DNA of 64,000 bases from Streptomyces thermolilacinus SPC6 (lineage in GTDB: Bacteria > Actinomycetota > Actinomycetes > Streptomycetales > Streptomycetaceae): assembly GCF_000478605.2 (NCBI RefSeq), contig NZ_ASHX02000001.1:1305144-1369143 (forward strand), written 5' to 3'. The position numbers and the translations under genes were made by a program. Below, piece by piece: positions 1 to 8,095 of the stretch. Within the stretch, counting starts at the first letter, position 1. Every line of letters begins with the position of its first letter. Below the pieces are notes generated by a model that had not been told where the DNA came from, did not search any database, and saw only the letters and a program-made list of their open reading frames with translations.

Positions 1-294
1 CCGGCCGCCGAGGTCCTGGGCCGCCGCGCGGGCCTTCGCCTCGTCCAGCTCGCCGGACCTGGCACTGAACATGATCTGCTCGGTCGGCTTGCGCTCCAGG
101 CCCGCCTCGGTCGCGATGGCCTCGGCGCGGCCGGACTCGCCCACCCGGTAGTCCTTGGCGACCGCGCTGTTGGTGCCGACCGAGATGCCCACGGCGAGGC
201 ACAGGAGCACGAACGCGAACCACGCGGCGATCGCACGCCCCGGGTTCAGGGCGCTCCAGCTCGCCACCCTCACGGTGATCGGCTGCTTCTTCAC
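1..294 (-). CDS. MMPL-family membrane transporter, N-terminal part only
   Basis: A GTG at 294 opens 98 codons that run off the left edge. An AAGGAG ribosome binding site lies 8 nt upstream. The product starts VKKQPITVRVASWSAL, then has one hydrophobic segment at about residues 22-42, followed by the start of an extracytoplasmic domain reading DYRVGESGRAEAIA. This layout matches the first 100 residues of actinobacterial MMPL (RND-superfamily) transporters, which export lipids or small molecules across the membrane. The rest of the gene, with the remaining membrane helices, is outside the window. A role in product export is possible but not shown; it may be a flanking housekeeping gene. Confidence 0.72.
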   Translation of the reverse strand, partial: MKKQPITVRVASWSALNPGRAIAAWFAFVLLCLAVGISVGTNSAVAKDYRVGESGRAEAIATEAGLERKPTEQIMFSARSGELDEAKARAAAQDLGGR

Positions 295-459
295 TGTCCC
301 AGCTCCTTCAGGATCGTCATCACCGCCCAACGGGTGTAAGTCAACGATGACAGGTGATGGTGAGATGCGTCAACCGTAAGACCGGGAGGTGGCCGGATCG
401 GCGCCCGTTCGGGCGCGGCCGCGCCCGGCGAAGCCCCGGTCGCCCGGCGGGCACAACGA

Positions 460-495
460 CACGGCTCCCGTCACCAGGGGGCGACGGGAGCCGTG
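460..495 (-). terminator. Hairpin terminator after the sbnB-sbnA pair
   Basis: Perfect 13-bp inverted repeat (arms 460-472 and 483-495, loop of 10 nt) starting about 20 nt beyond the stop codon of the sbnA-like gene. It has no T-run, as is usual for terminators in high-GC actinobacteria. Confidence 0.6.
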
Positions 496-516
496 CTGAC
501 CTGCGAGGAGAGGTCG

Positions 517-1503
517 TCAGCTGGACCGGAGCGCGTCCCGGTCCAGTGCGTGGGCGCCATAGATCTCACTGACCCAGTTGGTCTGGTACACCGAGTCCAG
601 ATACCGCTCCCCCAGGTCCGGCGAGATCGCCACCGCCGTGGTCCGCCCGTCCGGACGGTGCTCGGCCAGCCAGCCCGCGGCCCCCGCGACGACCGTCCCC
701 GTGGAGCCGCCGAACAGGAAGCCGACCGTCGCCAGCCGGTGCGCGACCCGGATCGCCTCCACCTCCGGCACGTGCACCACGTCGTCCACGAACGACTCGT
801 CGAGCAGTTGCGGTCGCACACCGGCCCCAAGGCCCGGGATCATCCGCAGCCCCGGCGGCCCGCCGAAGGTGACGGAGCCGACCGAGTCGACGGCCACCAC
901 CGTCACCGGGCGGCCGGACTCCTTGAAGTAGCGCGCGCAGCCCATCAGCGTGCCCGTCGTGCCCGCGCCGACGAACAGCACGTCGAGATCGGGGAAGTGC
1001 GTCGCGATGGAGGGGGCCGTCGTCCGGTAGTGGGCCAGCCAGTTGTGGGGATTGGCGTGCTGGTTCAGCCACAGGTGGCGGTCGTCGGACGCGCAGAGCT
1101 GGCGTACGTAGTCGAGTCTGGCCCCGAGGAACCCGGTCTCCGGATGGGGCTCGGTGATGATGTGCACCTGGGCGCCCATCGCCTCCATCAGCCGCCGGGT
1201 GACCAGGTTGCAGCGGGTGTCCGTGACGCACAGGAAGCGGTAGCCCTTGTCGGCCGCGATCATGCTCAGGGCGACACCGAGGTTCCCCGACGAGGACTCC
1301 ACAATGACCGAGTTGCCGGTGAGCGCCCCTCTCCTCTCGGCGTCGGCGATCATCGACGCCGCCGCCTTCAGCTTGATGGAGCCGGCGAAGTTGAAGCCCT
1401 CGCACTTCAGGTAGACCGACGTGTCGAGGGTCGGCCGGAGGTCCACGTAGAGATCGTCCACATGGAAGTCCTCCGGCGCGGAGATCACGGTCACTGCGAC
1501 CAC
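517..1503 (-). CDS. sbnA: SbnA-like N-(2-amino-2-carboxyethyl)-L-glutamate synthase
   Basis: PLP enzyme of the cysteine-synthase fold, 328 residues. By family it condenses O-phospho-L-serine with L-glutamate to give N-(2-amino-2-carboxyethyl)-glutamate, the first step to 2,3-diaminopropionate. The PLP lysine is probably Lys44 in GSIKLKAA. The phosphate-binding loop of this fold is visible as VGAGTTGT near residue 190, and SSSGN near residue 91 is the substrate loop. It starts with GTG only 7 nt after the sbnB-like stop, so the two genes are co-transcribed. The pairing with an ornithine-cyclodeaminase-like neighbour separates it from ordinary cysteine synthase. GTG 1494 is an alternative start. 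Confidence 0.85.
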   Translation of the reverse strand: MVAVTVISAPEDFHVDDLYVDLRPTLDTSVYLKCEGFNFAGSIKLKAAASMIADAERRGALTGNSVIVESSSGNLGVALSMIAADKGYRFLCVTDTRCNLVTRRLMEAMGAQVHIITEPHPETGFLGARLDYVRQLCASDDRHLWLNQHANPHNWLAHYRTTAPSIATHFPDLDVLFVGAGTTGTLMGCARYFKESGRPVTVVAVDSVGSVTFGGPPGLRMIPGLGAGVRPQLLDESFVDDVVHVPEVEAIRVAHRLATVGFLFGGSTGTVVAGAAGWLAEHRPDGRTTAVAISPDLGERYLDSVYQTNWVSEIYGAHALDRDALRSS

Positions 1504-1510
1504 CCCCGTC

Positions 1511-2572
1511 TCAGGTACGGCCGCCGGCCTCGCCGGCGCGCCCGTAGCGGTCGATCTCGTGGAAGAAGCCGTCGACGAAGTGCAGGTCCCCGGCGGCGTG
1601 GATCATGTCGTACACGTACTTGCCGACCGCGAGGTCCAGGACGCCGAGCCCGAACGGCGAGAAGACCACGGGCCGGTCGGCGGGCATCCGGACCTGTCCG
1701 GTCAGCACGTCGTACAGCGTCCCGTCGATGAAGTCCCGGTTGCCCGTGAGCTTTTCGGTCAGGTGCGGGGAGGTGTCCGCCTTCAGGCAGTGCTCGATGT
1801 CGTCGACCACGTTCGCCGAGGCGAGCAGCACCTCGGGCGCGAGGTCGCGCAGCGAGATGTTGAGGACGAGCGGGTTGTGCGCGAACCAGTCCGGGTCGGT
1901 GACGTGCGGGGCCGCGGCGATGGTCGCGAACACCACCAGGTCACTGGAGCGCACCAGGTCCTCGGCGCTCTCGTGCACGGTGATCCGGCCGCCCGCGCCG
2001 CTGCCCTCCAGGTACGAGCGGAAGCCCGCGGCGTGCTCGGCGGACAGGTCGTGCACGCCCACCTCGTCGAAGTCCCAGCCGGTCCGGGTCAGATACGTGT
2101 GGATGTGGCGGGCGATGAGCCCGGTCCCGACGAAGCCCACCCGGGCCGGGCGGGTGCGGTCGCGGGAGAGCCGGTCGGCCGCCAGCACCGCCGACGCCGC
2201 GGTGCGCGCCGCGCTGATGATGGAGCTCTCCAGACAGGCGAACGGGTAACCCGTGTCGTAGTCGTTCAGCACCAGCACCGCGGAGGCCCGGGGGACGCCC
2301 CGGCCCACGTTCTCCGGGAAGCTGGATATCCACTTCAGCCCCTCGACCCGCGTGCCGCCGCCGATCGACGCGGGAAGGGCGATGATGCGCGCGGAGGGGC
2401 GGTCGGGGAAGCGCAGGAAGTACGAGGGCGGGTTGACCGTGTCGCCCTCGCCGTGCACCCGGTACGCCGTCTCCACCAGGTCGACGGTGCCCTTCTCGCT
2501 GCCGGACAGCACACGGTCCACCTGGACGCCGGGAATCACGGCGAACGGCGGGACATGGACTTGCTGTGTCAT
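1511..2572 (-). CDS. sbnB: SbnB-like dehydrogenase (2,3-diaminopropionate synthase)
   Basis: 353-residue member of the ornithine cyclodeaminase/mu-crystallin family. In the staphyloferrin B pathway SbnB oxidises N-(2-amino-2-carboxyethyl)-glutamate with NAD and releases L-2,3-diaminopropionate and 2-oxoglutarate. The Rossmann motif is visible as VGFVGTGLIARHIHT near residues 163-177. The start at ATG 2572 is chosen because GGAG lies 6 nt upstream; the longer open frame to 2629 has no such site. The gene precedes sbnA-like in a two-gene operon and its promoter carries a SARP-type repeat. In a secondary-metabolite setting the pair usually means diaminopropionate is a building block. Confidence 0.85.
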   Translation of the reverse strand: MTQQVHVPPFAVIPGVQVDRVLSGSEKGTVDLVETAYRVHGEGDTVNPPSYFLRFPDRPSARIIALPASIGGGTRVEGLKWISSFPENVGRGVPRASAVLVLNDYDTGYPFACLESSIISAARTAASAVLAADRLSRDRTRPARVGFVGTGLIARHIHTYLTRTGWDFDEVGVHDLSAEHAAGFRSYLEGSGAGGRITVHESAEDLVRSSDLVVFATIAAAPHVTDPDWFAHNPLVLNISLRDLAPEVLLASANVVDDIEHCLKADTSPHLTEKLTGNRDFIDGTLYDVLTGQVRMPADRPVVFSPFGLGVLDLAVGKYVYDMIHAAGDLHFVDGFFHEIDRYGRAGEAGGRT

Positions 2573-2660
2573 GCACAACTCCATCGCAGTAGGCGGGCGA
2601 CCCGTTGCCACCCCCGGGCGGAACGCCACTCAGCCGACGCCCGCCACCATTCGCGCGGCA

Positions 2661-2692
2661 ATGTTGCCGTTTCCCGCTGACACAGTGCTGAC
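2661..2692 (-). promoter_or_regulatory. SARP-type promoter of the diaminopropionate operon
   Basis: On the minus strand, GTCAGCA (2692-2686), 4 nt, GTCAGCG (2681-2675), 8 nt, then CAACAT (2666-2661). Heptamer direct repeats with 11-bp period placed 8 nt before the -10 are the classic target of SARP activators. The same layout occurs at 13641-13672 and 18854-18823. Confidence 0.65.
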
Positions 2693-2714
2693 GCCGCAAC
2701 AACCGTCATGGCGG

Positions 2715-2774
2715 CCTGCGATTTTCAGCCAACGCTTAATGACCTGTCCCGCACTTCCCCGCCTGCCTAGGGTT
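2715..2774 (+). promoter_or_regulatory. Conserved promoter element upstream of the halogenase
   Basis: CCTGCGATTTTC at 2715-2726, CTTAA at 2735-2739 and CCTAG at 2766-2770. The same blocks at exactly the same spacing recur at 10773-10828 before the hydroxylase gene. CCTAGGGT may contain the -10. The halogenase GTG follows about 115 nt later. Confidence 0.55.
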
Positions 2775-2888
2775 ATTCGTCAGTGGCGCCACCCCGAGGA
2801 ATACACGGTCGGGCCGGTGCCATTGGCGACCGGAAGTCCGGCCTTTCTGGAACCGGCACTCGTGGAGCTACCCCGACAGGAGTAATCA

Positions 2889-4439
2889 GTGCTCAACAAC
2901 GTAGTGATCGTGGGCGGCGGAACGGCAGGCTGGATGACGGCCTCCTACCTCAAAGCCGCGTTCGGTGACCGCATCGACATCACTCTCGTGGAATCCGGGC
3001 ACATCGGCGCCGTCGGCGTCGGCGAGGCCACGTTCAGCGACATCCGCCACTTCTTCGAGTTCCTGGGGCTCAAGGAGAAGGACTGGATGCCGGCGTGCAA
3101 CGCCACGTACAAGCTCGCCGTCCGGTTCGAGAACTGGCGCGAGAAGGGGCACTACTTCTACCACCCCTTCGAGCAGATGCGGTCGGTCAACGGCTTCCCG
3201 CTCACGGACTGGTGGCTCAAGCAGGGCCCGACGGACCGGTTCGACAAGGACTGCTTCGTGATGGCGTCCGTCATCGACGCCGGCCTCAGCCCGCGCCACC
3301 AGGACGGCACGCTGATCGACCAGCCCTTCGACGAGGGCGCGGACGAGATGCAGGGCCTGACGATGTCCGAGCACCAGGGCAAGACGCAGTTCCCCTACGC
3401 CTACCAGTTCGAGGCCGCGCTGCTCGCCAAGTACCTGACGAAGTACTCGGTCGAGCGCGGCGTCAAGCACATCGTGGACGACGTCCGCGAGGTCTCCCTG
3501 GACGACCGGGGCTGGATCACCGGGGTGCGCACGGGTGAGCACGGCGACCTCACCGGCGACCTGTTCATCGACTGCACCGGCTTCCGCGGGCTTTTGCTGA
3601 ACCAGGCTCTCGAGGAGCCGTTCATCTCCTACCAGGACACCCTGCCCAATGACAGCGCGGTCGCGCTCCAGGTGCCGATGGACATGGAGCGCCGCGGCAT
3701 TCTGCCGTGCACGACGGCGACCGCCCAGGACGCCGGCTGGATCTGGACGATTCCGCTGACGGGCCGCGTCGGCACCGGATACGTGTACGCCAAGGACTAC
3801 CTCTCCCCGGAAGAGGCCGAGCGCACTCTGCGGGAATTCGTCGGCCCGGCCGCCGCCGACGTCGAGGCCAATCACATCCGTATGCGCATCGGCCGCAGCC
3901 GGAATTCCTGGGTCAAGAACTGCGTGGCCATCGGCCTGTCCAGCGGATTCGTCGAGCCGCTGGAGTCGACCGGGATCTTCTTCATCCACCACGCCATCGA
4001 GCAGCTGGTGAAGAACTTCCCGGCCGCGGACTGGAATTCCATGCACCGCGATCTGTACAACAGCGCGGTCTCCCACGTCATGGACGGCGTACGGGAGTTC
4101 CTGGTGCTGCACTACGTGGCCGCCAAGCGGAACGACACGCAGTACTGGCGTGACACCAAGACCCGGAAGATCCCCGATTCCCTCGCCGAGCGCATCGAGA
4201 AGTGGAAGGTGCAGCTCCCGGACTCGGAGACGGTCTACCCGTACTACCACGGGCTGCCGCCGTACTCGTACATGTGCATCCTCCTCGGGATGGGCGGCAT
4301 CGAGCTCAAGCCGTCGCCCGCGCTGGCCCTGGCCGACGGCGGCGCCGCGCAGCGGGAGTTCGAGCAGATCCGGAACAAGACGCAGCGGCTGACCGAGGTG
4401 CTGCCCAAGGCGTACGACTACTTCACGCAGCTGCGCTGA
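2889..4439 (+). CDS. Flavin-dependent tryptophan halogenase, PyrH-like
   Basis: 516 residues, the usual length for the family. It should use FADH2, oxygen and chloride (or bromide) to halogenate an indole. Visible hallmarks are the FAD-binding GGGTAGW (residues 9-15), the catalytic lysine Lys75 in NATYKLAVRF, the halogenase signature GWIWTIP, and FVEPLESTGIFF with the conserved glutamate. Overall wording is closest to PyrH, the tryptophan 5-halogenase of pyrroindomycin, in which the lysine is also residue 75, so 5-chlorotryptophan is the likeliest product. The start is GTG 2889 with AGGAG just upstream. The gene is divergent from the diaminopropionate operon and followed by its flavin reductase. 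No tryptophan-activating NRPS is in the window. Confidence 0.92.
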   Translation: MLNNVVIVGGGTAGWMTASYLKAAFGDRIDITLVESGHIGAVGVGEATFSDIRHFFEFLGLKEKDWMPACNATYKLAVRFENWREKGHYFYHPFEQMRSVNGFPLTDWWLKQGPTDRFDKDCFVMASVIDAGLSPRHQDGTLIDQPFDEGADEMQGLTMSEHQGKTQFPYAYQFEAALLAKYLTKYSVERGVKHIVDDVREVSLDDRGWITGVRTGEHGDLTGDLFIDCTGFRGLLLNQALEEPFISYQDTLPNDSAVALQVPMDMERRGILPCTTATAQDAGWIWTIPLTGRVGTGYVYAKDYLSPEEAERTLREFVGPAAADVEANHIRMRIGRSRNSWVKNCVAIGLSSGFVEPLESTGIFFIHHAIEQLVKNFPAADWNSMHRDLYNSAVSHVMDGVREFLVLHYVAAKRNDTQYWRDTKTRKIPDSLAERIEKWKVQLPDSETVYPYYHGLPPYSYMCILLGMGGIELKPSPALALADGGAAQREFEQIRNKTQRLTEVLPKAYDYFTQLR

Positions 4440-4456
4440 CCGTCGCCGCGGAGTTC

Positions 4457-4484
4457 ACGGCGGGCCTGCGGCCGGGCCCGCCGT
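4457..4484 (+). terminator. Hairpin terminator after the halogenase
   Basis: Perfect 10-bp inverted repeat (4457-4466 and 4475-4484, 8-nt loop) beginning 17 nt past the halogenase stop. Confidence 0.55.
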
Positions 4485-4895
4485 CTACTTCGCGTCCGGC
4501 AAGGTTTCCCGCGATGTAACTGCCGCCCGGCCCGGTCCCCGACGTCCTCACGCCCATGGGCCGGCCCGGGCCGGCGCGGTGCTGCTCCTCGCCGGCCTCG
4601 CCCACGAGCCGCAGGACGGGCGCCGACGCGTTCGGGTGGCCGCTGCTCGCGGCCGCGACCGGCCCAGGCGCGGGGTGTGGCGGCGGCCAGGGAGCACATG
4701 GGCCTGGCCGCCCCCGGTGCGGCCCCGGCCGGGCGGGCCGTCCGGCGGTGATGAACCCCCCGGCCCGGCGCGGTGTCCCGCGTGCCGTCGGCGTCGCGCG
4801 TGGGCCGTCCCGCCGACGCCCGTGTTCTTCGCGGTCACCGGCATCACGGTGCCGGCCGCGACAAGCTTCCCGTAGAGACAGAAGGCGGTACGCCG
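4485..4895. other. Non-coding spacer, nothing recognised
   Basis: 411 bases between the halogenase terminator and the flavin reductase. Open frames here are low-complexity Arg/Ala/Gly/Pro strings without family resemblance or a convincing ribosome binding site. A promoter for the reductase is expected in the last 100 bases, but I see no clear -35/-10 pair. Confidence 0.5.
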
Positions 4896-5435
4896 ATGAC
4901 CGACCCCGCGATACGGACCCCCGCCCCCACCGCCCCGCCGGTGTCCGCTCCGGCCACCCCCGACGGATTCCGCGCCATGATGAGCGGCTTCCCCACCGGT
5001 GTCTGCGTGGTGACCACCACCGACCACGAGGGTGCGCCGCGCGGGATGACCTGCTCCTCGGTGTGCAGCGTGTCGCTCGATCCGCCCACGCTGCTGGTCT
5101 GCCTCCGCGACGGCAGCCCGACCCTGGAGGCGATCATGAAGAGCGGCGTGTTCGCGGTCAACTTCCTGCACGAGGGCGCCCGGGAGGCCGCCGAGCTCTT
5201 CGCCTCGGGCAACCCGCACCGCTTCGACCTCCTCCCCTGGGAGCAGACCCCGGACATGGCGGGCCCCCATCTGTCCAGGGACGCGCACGCCGTCACGGAC
5301 TGCGATGTCGTCCTGACCCGGAAGGTCGGAAGCCACGTCACCGTGTTCGGCACCGCGCGCCACATCGTCGAGCGGCACGGCCACCCACCCCTCCTCTACG
5401 GGATGCGGCAGTTCCGCTCCTGGTCCGCCATGTGA
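4896..5435 (+). CDS. NAD(P)H:flavin reductase partner of the halogenase
   Basis: 179-residue protein of the HpaC/flavin-reductase-like split-barrel family, which reduces FMN or FAD with NAD(P)H and hands free FADH2 to a two-component enzyme. Typical wording includes FRAMMSGFPTGVCVVTT near residue 25, GMTCSSVCSVSLDPP near residue 50 and FAVNFLHEGARE near residue 87. ATG 4896 is preceded by a GAAGGCGG-type ribosome binding site. Its position straight after the tryptophan halogenase makes it the obvious FADH2 source, and it could also serve the FAD monooxygenase at 58.2 kb. The first 20 residues are an Ala/Pro/Thr-rich extension. Confidence 0.85.
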   Translation: MTDPAIRTPAPTAPPVSAPATPDGFRAMMSGFPTGVCVVTTTDHEGAPRGMTCSSVCSVSLDPPTLLVCLRDGSPTLEAIMKSGVFAVNFLHEGAREAAELFASGNPHRFDLLPWEQTPDMAGPHLSRDAHAVTDCDVVLTRKVGSHVTVFGTARHIVERHGHPPLLYGMRQFRSWSAM

Positions 5436-5452
5436 CGTCCCGTCGCGCCCCA

Positions 5453-5479
5453 GGCCCGGTCCCCTTCGGGGGCCGGGCC
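5453..5479 (+). terminator. Hairpin terminator after the flavin reductase
   Basis: GGCCCGG (5453-5459) and CCCC pair with GGGG and CCGGGCC (5473-5479) around a TTC loop, with one mismatch pair. It starts 18 nt after the stop. Confidence 0.65.
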
Positions 5480-5517
5480 TTCGCACTGTCCGGACAGGAG
5501 AAGGTCCGGCATGACGT

Positions 5518-5557
5518 TTGACAGCCCTCCAAGGCATATGTAAGTCTCGACTTACAT
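5518..5557 (+). promoter_or_regulatory. Promoter with palindromic operator for the exporter operon
   Basis: TTGACA (5518-5523) is followed 17 nt later by TAAGTC (5541-5546). A perfect 8-bp inverted repeat, ATGTAAGT-CTCG-ACTTACAT (5538-5557), covers the -10 and ends 24 nt before the start of the winged-helix gene. That placement suits autorepression by the gene's own product. Confidence 0.6.
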
Positions 5558-5581
5558 GCTTCAAGCGAGAGGGCGTGGACC

Positions 5582-5911
5582 ATGACAAGCGAGGAGCTGC
5601 TGGCCGTGCTCGCCGCCGTGGGCCACGCACAACGCCTCCGGGTCATCGCGGAGGTCGCCGGCGGACGGATGTACGTCAGCGAGCTGGCCCGCCGCCTGGG
5701 GATATCGCGACCGCTGCTGTACATGCACCTGGAGCGGCTGGAGAAGGCCGGTCTCGTGGTCGGCAGCCTGGAGTTGTCGAAGAGCGGCAAGGCGCTGAAG
5801 TACTTCGAACTGGCGCCGTTCGACCTGCATGTGAACGCCAGGACGATAGCCGCGGCCGTGGCGGCGGACGCGGAAGGCACAGTCAGTGACGTGAAGGGAA
5901 CTCCCACATGA
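5582..5911 (+). CDS. ArsR-like winged-helix regulator of the exporter operon
   Basis: 109-residue DNA-binding protein with one winged-helix domain: helices around LAAVGHAQRLRVIAEVA, recognition helix in VSELARRLGISRPLLYMHL, and wing near GLVVGSLEL. It lacks cysteine metal sites, so it is not a metal sensor. It opens a five-gene operon in which every junction is an ATGA overlap, and a palindrome lies on its promoter. It has a close paralogue at 16325-16714, also paired with the same small membrane protein. Its ligand is unknown; a role in sensing the exported compound is inference from position. Confidence 0.78.
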   Translation: MTSEELLAVLAAVGHAQRLRVIAEVAGGRMYVSELARRLGISRPLLYMHLERLEKAGLVVGSLELSKSGKALKYFELAPFDLHVNARTIAAAVAADAEGTVSDVKGTPT

Positions 5912-6141
5912 CCGGCGCCGTCATCACGATCGCCATCATCCTGATCATCGCCGGTGGCAGCACCCTCGGTGTGGTCGCCTACTTCCGGCTCCAGCGGCAC
6001 CGCGCCGACGCCGTCGCCATGGCCTCCTACCGCAAGCTCGCCGAGGAGGCGAGCGCCGGACACGAGGCCCTCCACCGGCAGTTGGGCGCGCTCGACGACC
6101 GCCTCAAGTCGATCGAGACCCTGCTCCGGAGTGTGGGATGA
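5908..6141 (+). CDS. Small single-pass membrane protein with coiled-coil tail
   Basis: 77 residues: an N-terminal membrane helix (about residues 3-25), a basic FRLQRHRADAVAMASYRKLAEEA stretch, then an amphipathic heptad-like tail ending DDRLKSIETLLRSV. It overlaps the regulator before it (ATGA) and the sensor-domain protein after it. The near-identical paralogue at 16095-16328 sits behind the same type of regulator, so the two proteins form a conserved pair. No function is known to me. A membrane tether or partner for the regulator or transporter is a guess. Confidence 0.72.
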   Translation: MTGAVITIAIILIIAGGSTLGVVAYFRLQRHRADAVAMASYRKLAEEASAGHEALHRQLGALDDRLKSIETLLRSVG

Positions 6142-7274
6142 CACCGCCCGAAGCCCCGCCGCCCGGCGCCGCCCCCGGATCGCCCGGGTCCCTGCCCGGC
6201 ACCGCTCCGCAAGCCCGGCGGACCGCGCCGGCGGCGCCCGTCGGAACCGCCACCGGTACCGCGCCGGGGGCCCGGGTGACCGCCTCCGGCGACCCGTTCG
6301 TACACGCGCCGGGGGCACTCCCCGAGCCCGCCCCCGGCGGTCCCTGCGCCTCACCGGCGACCGGCCACCCGTCCGGAGGCTCCGCCCCCGACCCGGCCCA
6401 CGGTCCCGACCCGGCCCGTGGTCCGGGCCCGCACCACGGCGGGGCCGCGTCCACGCGTTCGCGGCCTTCCCTCACGGCGGCCTTCAGGGCGTCGCTGCCG
6501 CCCGCGCGCCGGATGCCCCGGCAGGGGAACCCGCTGCGCATGCTGGTGTCCCCCGCCCCGTGGCGGGCGACCGGGTACCTCGCCGGGTACGTCGTGGCCG
6601 GCGGCGTGTTCTTCGCGGTGGCGACCGCCGCCGTCGTCGTGGGCATCGTCCTCAGCCAGCTCACCGTGACGCTGGCGCTCACCATCGGCTCCGTGTGGGT
6701 GGTCCGGTGCTGCGCCCAGGTCGAGCGCGGCCGCGCCGCACTGGTCGACGCGCCGATCCCGTACGCCTACCAGGAGGTCACGGAACCGGGGCTCGTCGGA
6801 CATCTGAAGGCCCGCTGCACCGATCCCGTCTTCTACCGCGACTGCTGCTACCTCATCCTGCTCCACCCGTTCCTGCTGCTCCTCGACGCGCTCACGCTGC
6901 TGGTCTGGCTGCCCCTGCTCGCCGGGGTCTGCCTGCCCCTGTGGTTCTGGGCCGTCGAGTCCCGGCAGGCGGACGGCGGTTTCGCGGAGGGGGTGCGGCT
7001 CGGCCGCTCGGACGGCACGGGGCCCGGGATCTGGATCGACACCTGGCCCGCCGCGCTGACCGCGTCGGCCGTCTTCCTGGTCCTGGCCGCGTACGCCTCG
7101 TACGCCGTGGTGGCGGCCGCCCGGCTCCACCTGGCCGTCGCCCACACGCTGCTCCGCCCCCCGCCGGACCCGCTCGCCGAGGCCAAGCGGGTGCTCGCCG
7201 CGCCCGGCCCGCTGCACCTCACCCCAGCACGCCCGGTCGCCGGGCCCGCCGCAGACGAAGGACACCGCACATGA
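6138..7274 (+). CDS. Membrane protein with putative-sensor domain
   Basis: 378 residues. The first 120 are a Pro/Ala/Gly-rich, presumably disordered tail. The rest resembles the 'putative sensor' membrane domain otherwise found at the N-terminus of Streptomyces histidine kinases. It has paired hydrophobic helices near residues 145-190, a soluble stretch with DAPIPYAYQEV and DPVFYRDCCYL, then further helices around residues 235-270 and 300-330. No kinase domain follows. It overlaps its neighbours at ATGA on both sides and stands directly before an ABC exporter, so it may sense a ligand at the membrane for this transporter. Confidence 0.65.
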   Translation: MTPPEAPPPGAAPGSPGSLPGTAPQARRTAPAAPVGTATGTAPGARVTASGDPFVHAPGALPEPAPGGPCASPATGHPSGGSAPDPAHGPDPARGPGPHHGGAASTRSRPSLTAAFRASLPPARRMPRQGNPLRMLVSPAPWRATGYLAGYVVAGGVFFAVATAAVVVGIVLSQLTVTLALTIGSVWVVRCCAQVERGRAALVDAPIPYAYQEVTEPGLVGHLKARCTDPVFYRDCCYLILLHPFLLLLDALTLLVWLPLLAGVCLPLWFWAVESRQADGGFAEGVRLGRSDGTGPGIWIDTWPAALTASAVFLVLAAYASYAVVAAARLHLAVAHTLLRPPPDPLAEAKRVLAAPGPLHLTPARPVAGPAADEGHRT

Positions 7275-8095
7275 ACGGGACACCGAGCCCGCACGGCTAC
7301 GCAGGACACGACGGCTACGAGGTCGTCAAGCTCGACTCCGTACGCAAGGTCTACGGCGGCTCCAAGAACCAGGTGGCGGCCCTCGACGGCGTGACCATCG
7401 GCTTACCGCGCGGCAGCTTCACGGCGGTCATGGGCCCCTCCGGTTCCGGCAAGAGCACCTTCCTCCACTGCGCGGCCGGGCTGGACCGGCCCACGTCCGG
7501 GACCGTCCTCCTCGACGGCGTGGACCTCTCCCCGCTGGGCGAGAAGGACCTGACCAAGCTCCGCCGGGAGCGCATCGGCTTCATCTTCCAGGCGTTCAAC
7601 CTGCTCCCCGCGCTGAACGTCGTCGACAACGTCACCCTGCCGCTGCGCCTCGCGGGCCGCCGGGCCAAGCGGGCCGAGATCGACGAGGTCATCGACCGCG
7701 TCGGCCTGTCGGACCGGCGGGGCAACCGCCCCGGTGAACTCTCCGGCGGCCAGCAGCAGCGCGTCGCCATCGCGCGGGCGCTGATCACCAAGCCCGCCGT
7801 GGTCTTCGCCGACGAGCCGACCGGCGCCCTGGACACCTACACCGCCCGCGAGGTGCTCACGCTGCTGCGCGAGGCCGTCCAGTGGTCGGGGCAGACCATC
7901 GTGATGGTCACCCACGACCCGGTGGCCGCCGCGCACGCGGACCGCGTCCTGTTCCTGGCCGACGGACGGATCGTCAGCTCCCTGGACCGGGCGACCGCCG
8001 ACCAGGTCGCCGAGCGGATGACCCACCTCGGGGCCTGGGGCAACGGACACCCCGCGGCCCCCGGCGCCTCCCACGGCCGGGGAGCAAGCCGATGA
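7271..8095 (+). CDS. LolD/MacB-type ABC transporter ATPase
   Basis: 274-residue nucleotide-binding subunit. Walker A is GPSGSGKST near residue 57, the signature is [15 protein letters not shown] near residue 157, and Walker B with the catalytic Glu is [12 protein letters not shown] near residue 177. The type pairs with FtsX/MacB-like permeases that move substrates out mechanically rather than importing them, and that permease follows with an ATGA overlap. Leu45 is encoded by TTA (7403-7405), one of only two TTA codons noticed in genes of this window, which makes the exporter dependent on the bldA tRNA. Confidence 0.9.
   Translation: MNGTPSPHGYAGHDGYEVVKLDSVRKVYGGSKNQVAALDGVTIGLPRGSFTAVMGPSGSGKSTFLHCAAGLDRPTSGTVLLDGVDLSPLGEKDLTKLRRERIGFIFQAFNLLPALNVVDNVTLPLRLAGRRAKRAEIDEVIDRVGLSDRRGNRPGELSGGQQQRVAIARALITKPAVVFADEPTGALDTYTAREVLTLLREAVQWSGQTIVMVTHDPVAAAHADRVLFLADGRIVSSLDRATADQVAERMTHLGAWGNGHPAAPGASHGRGASR

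Noticed and set aside
4485..4875. Small genes between halogenase and flavin reductase
   Set aside because: The translations are low-complexity, have no good ribosome binding sites and resemble no family.
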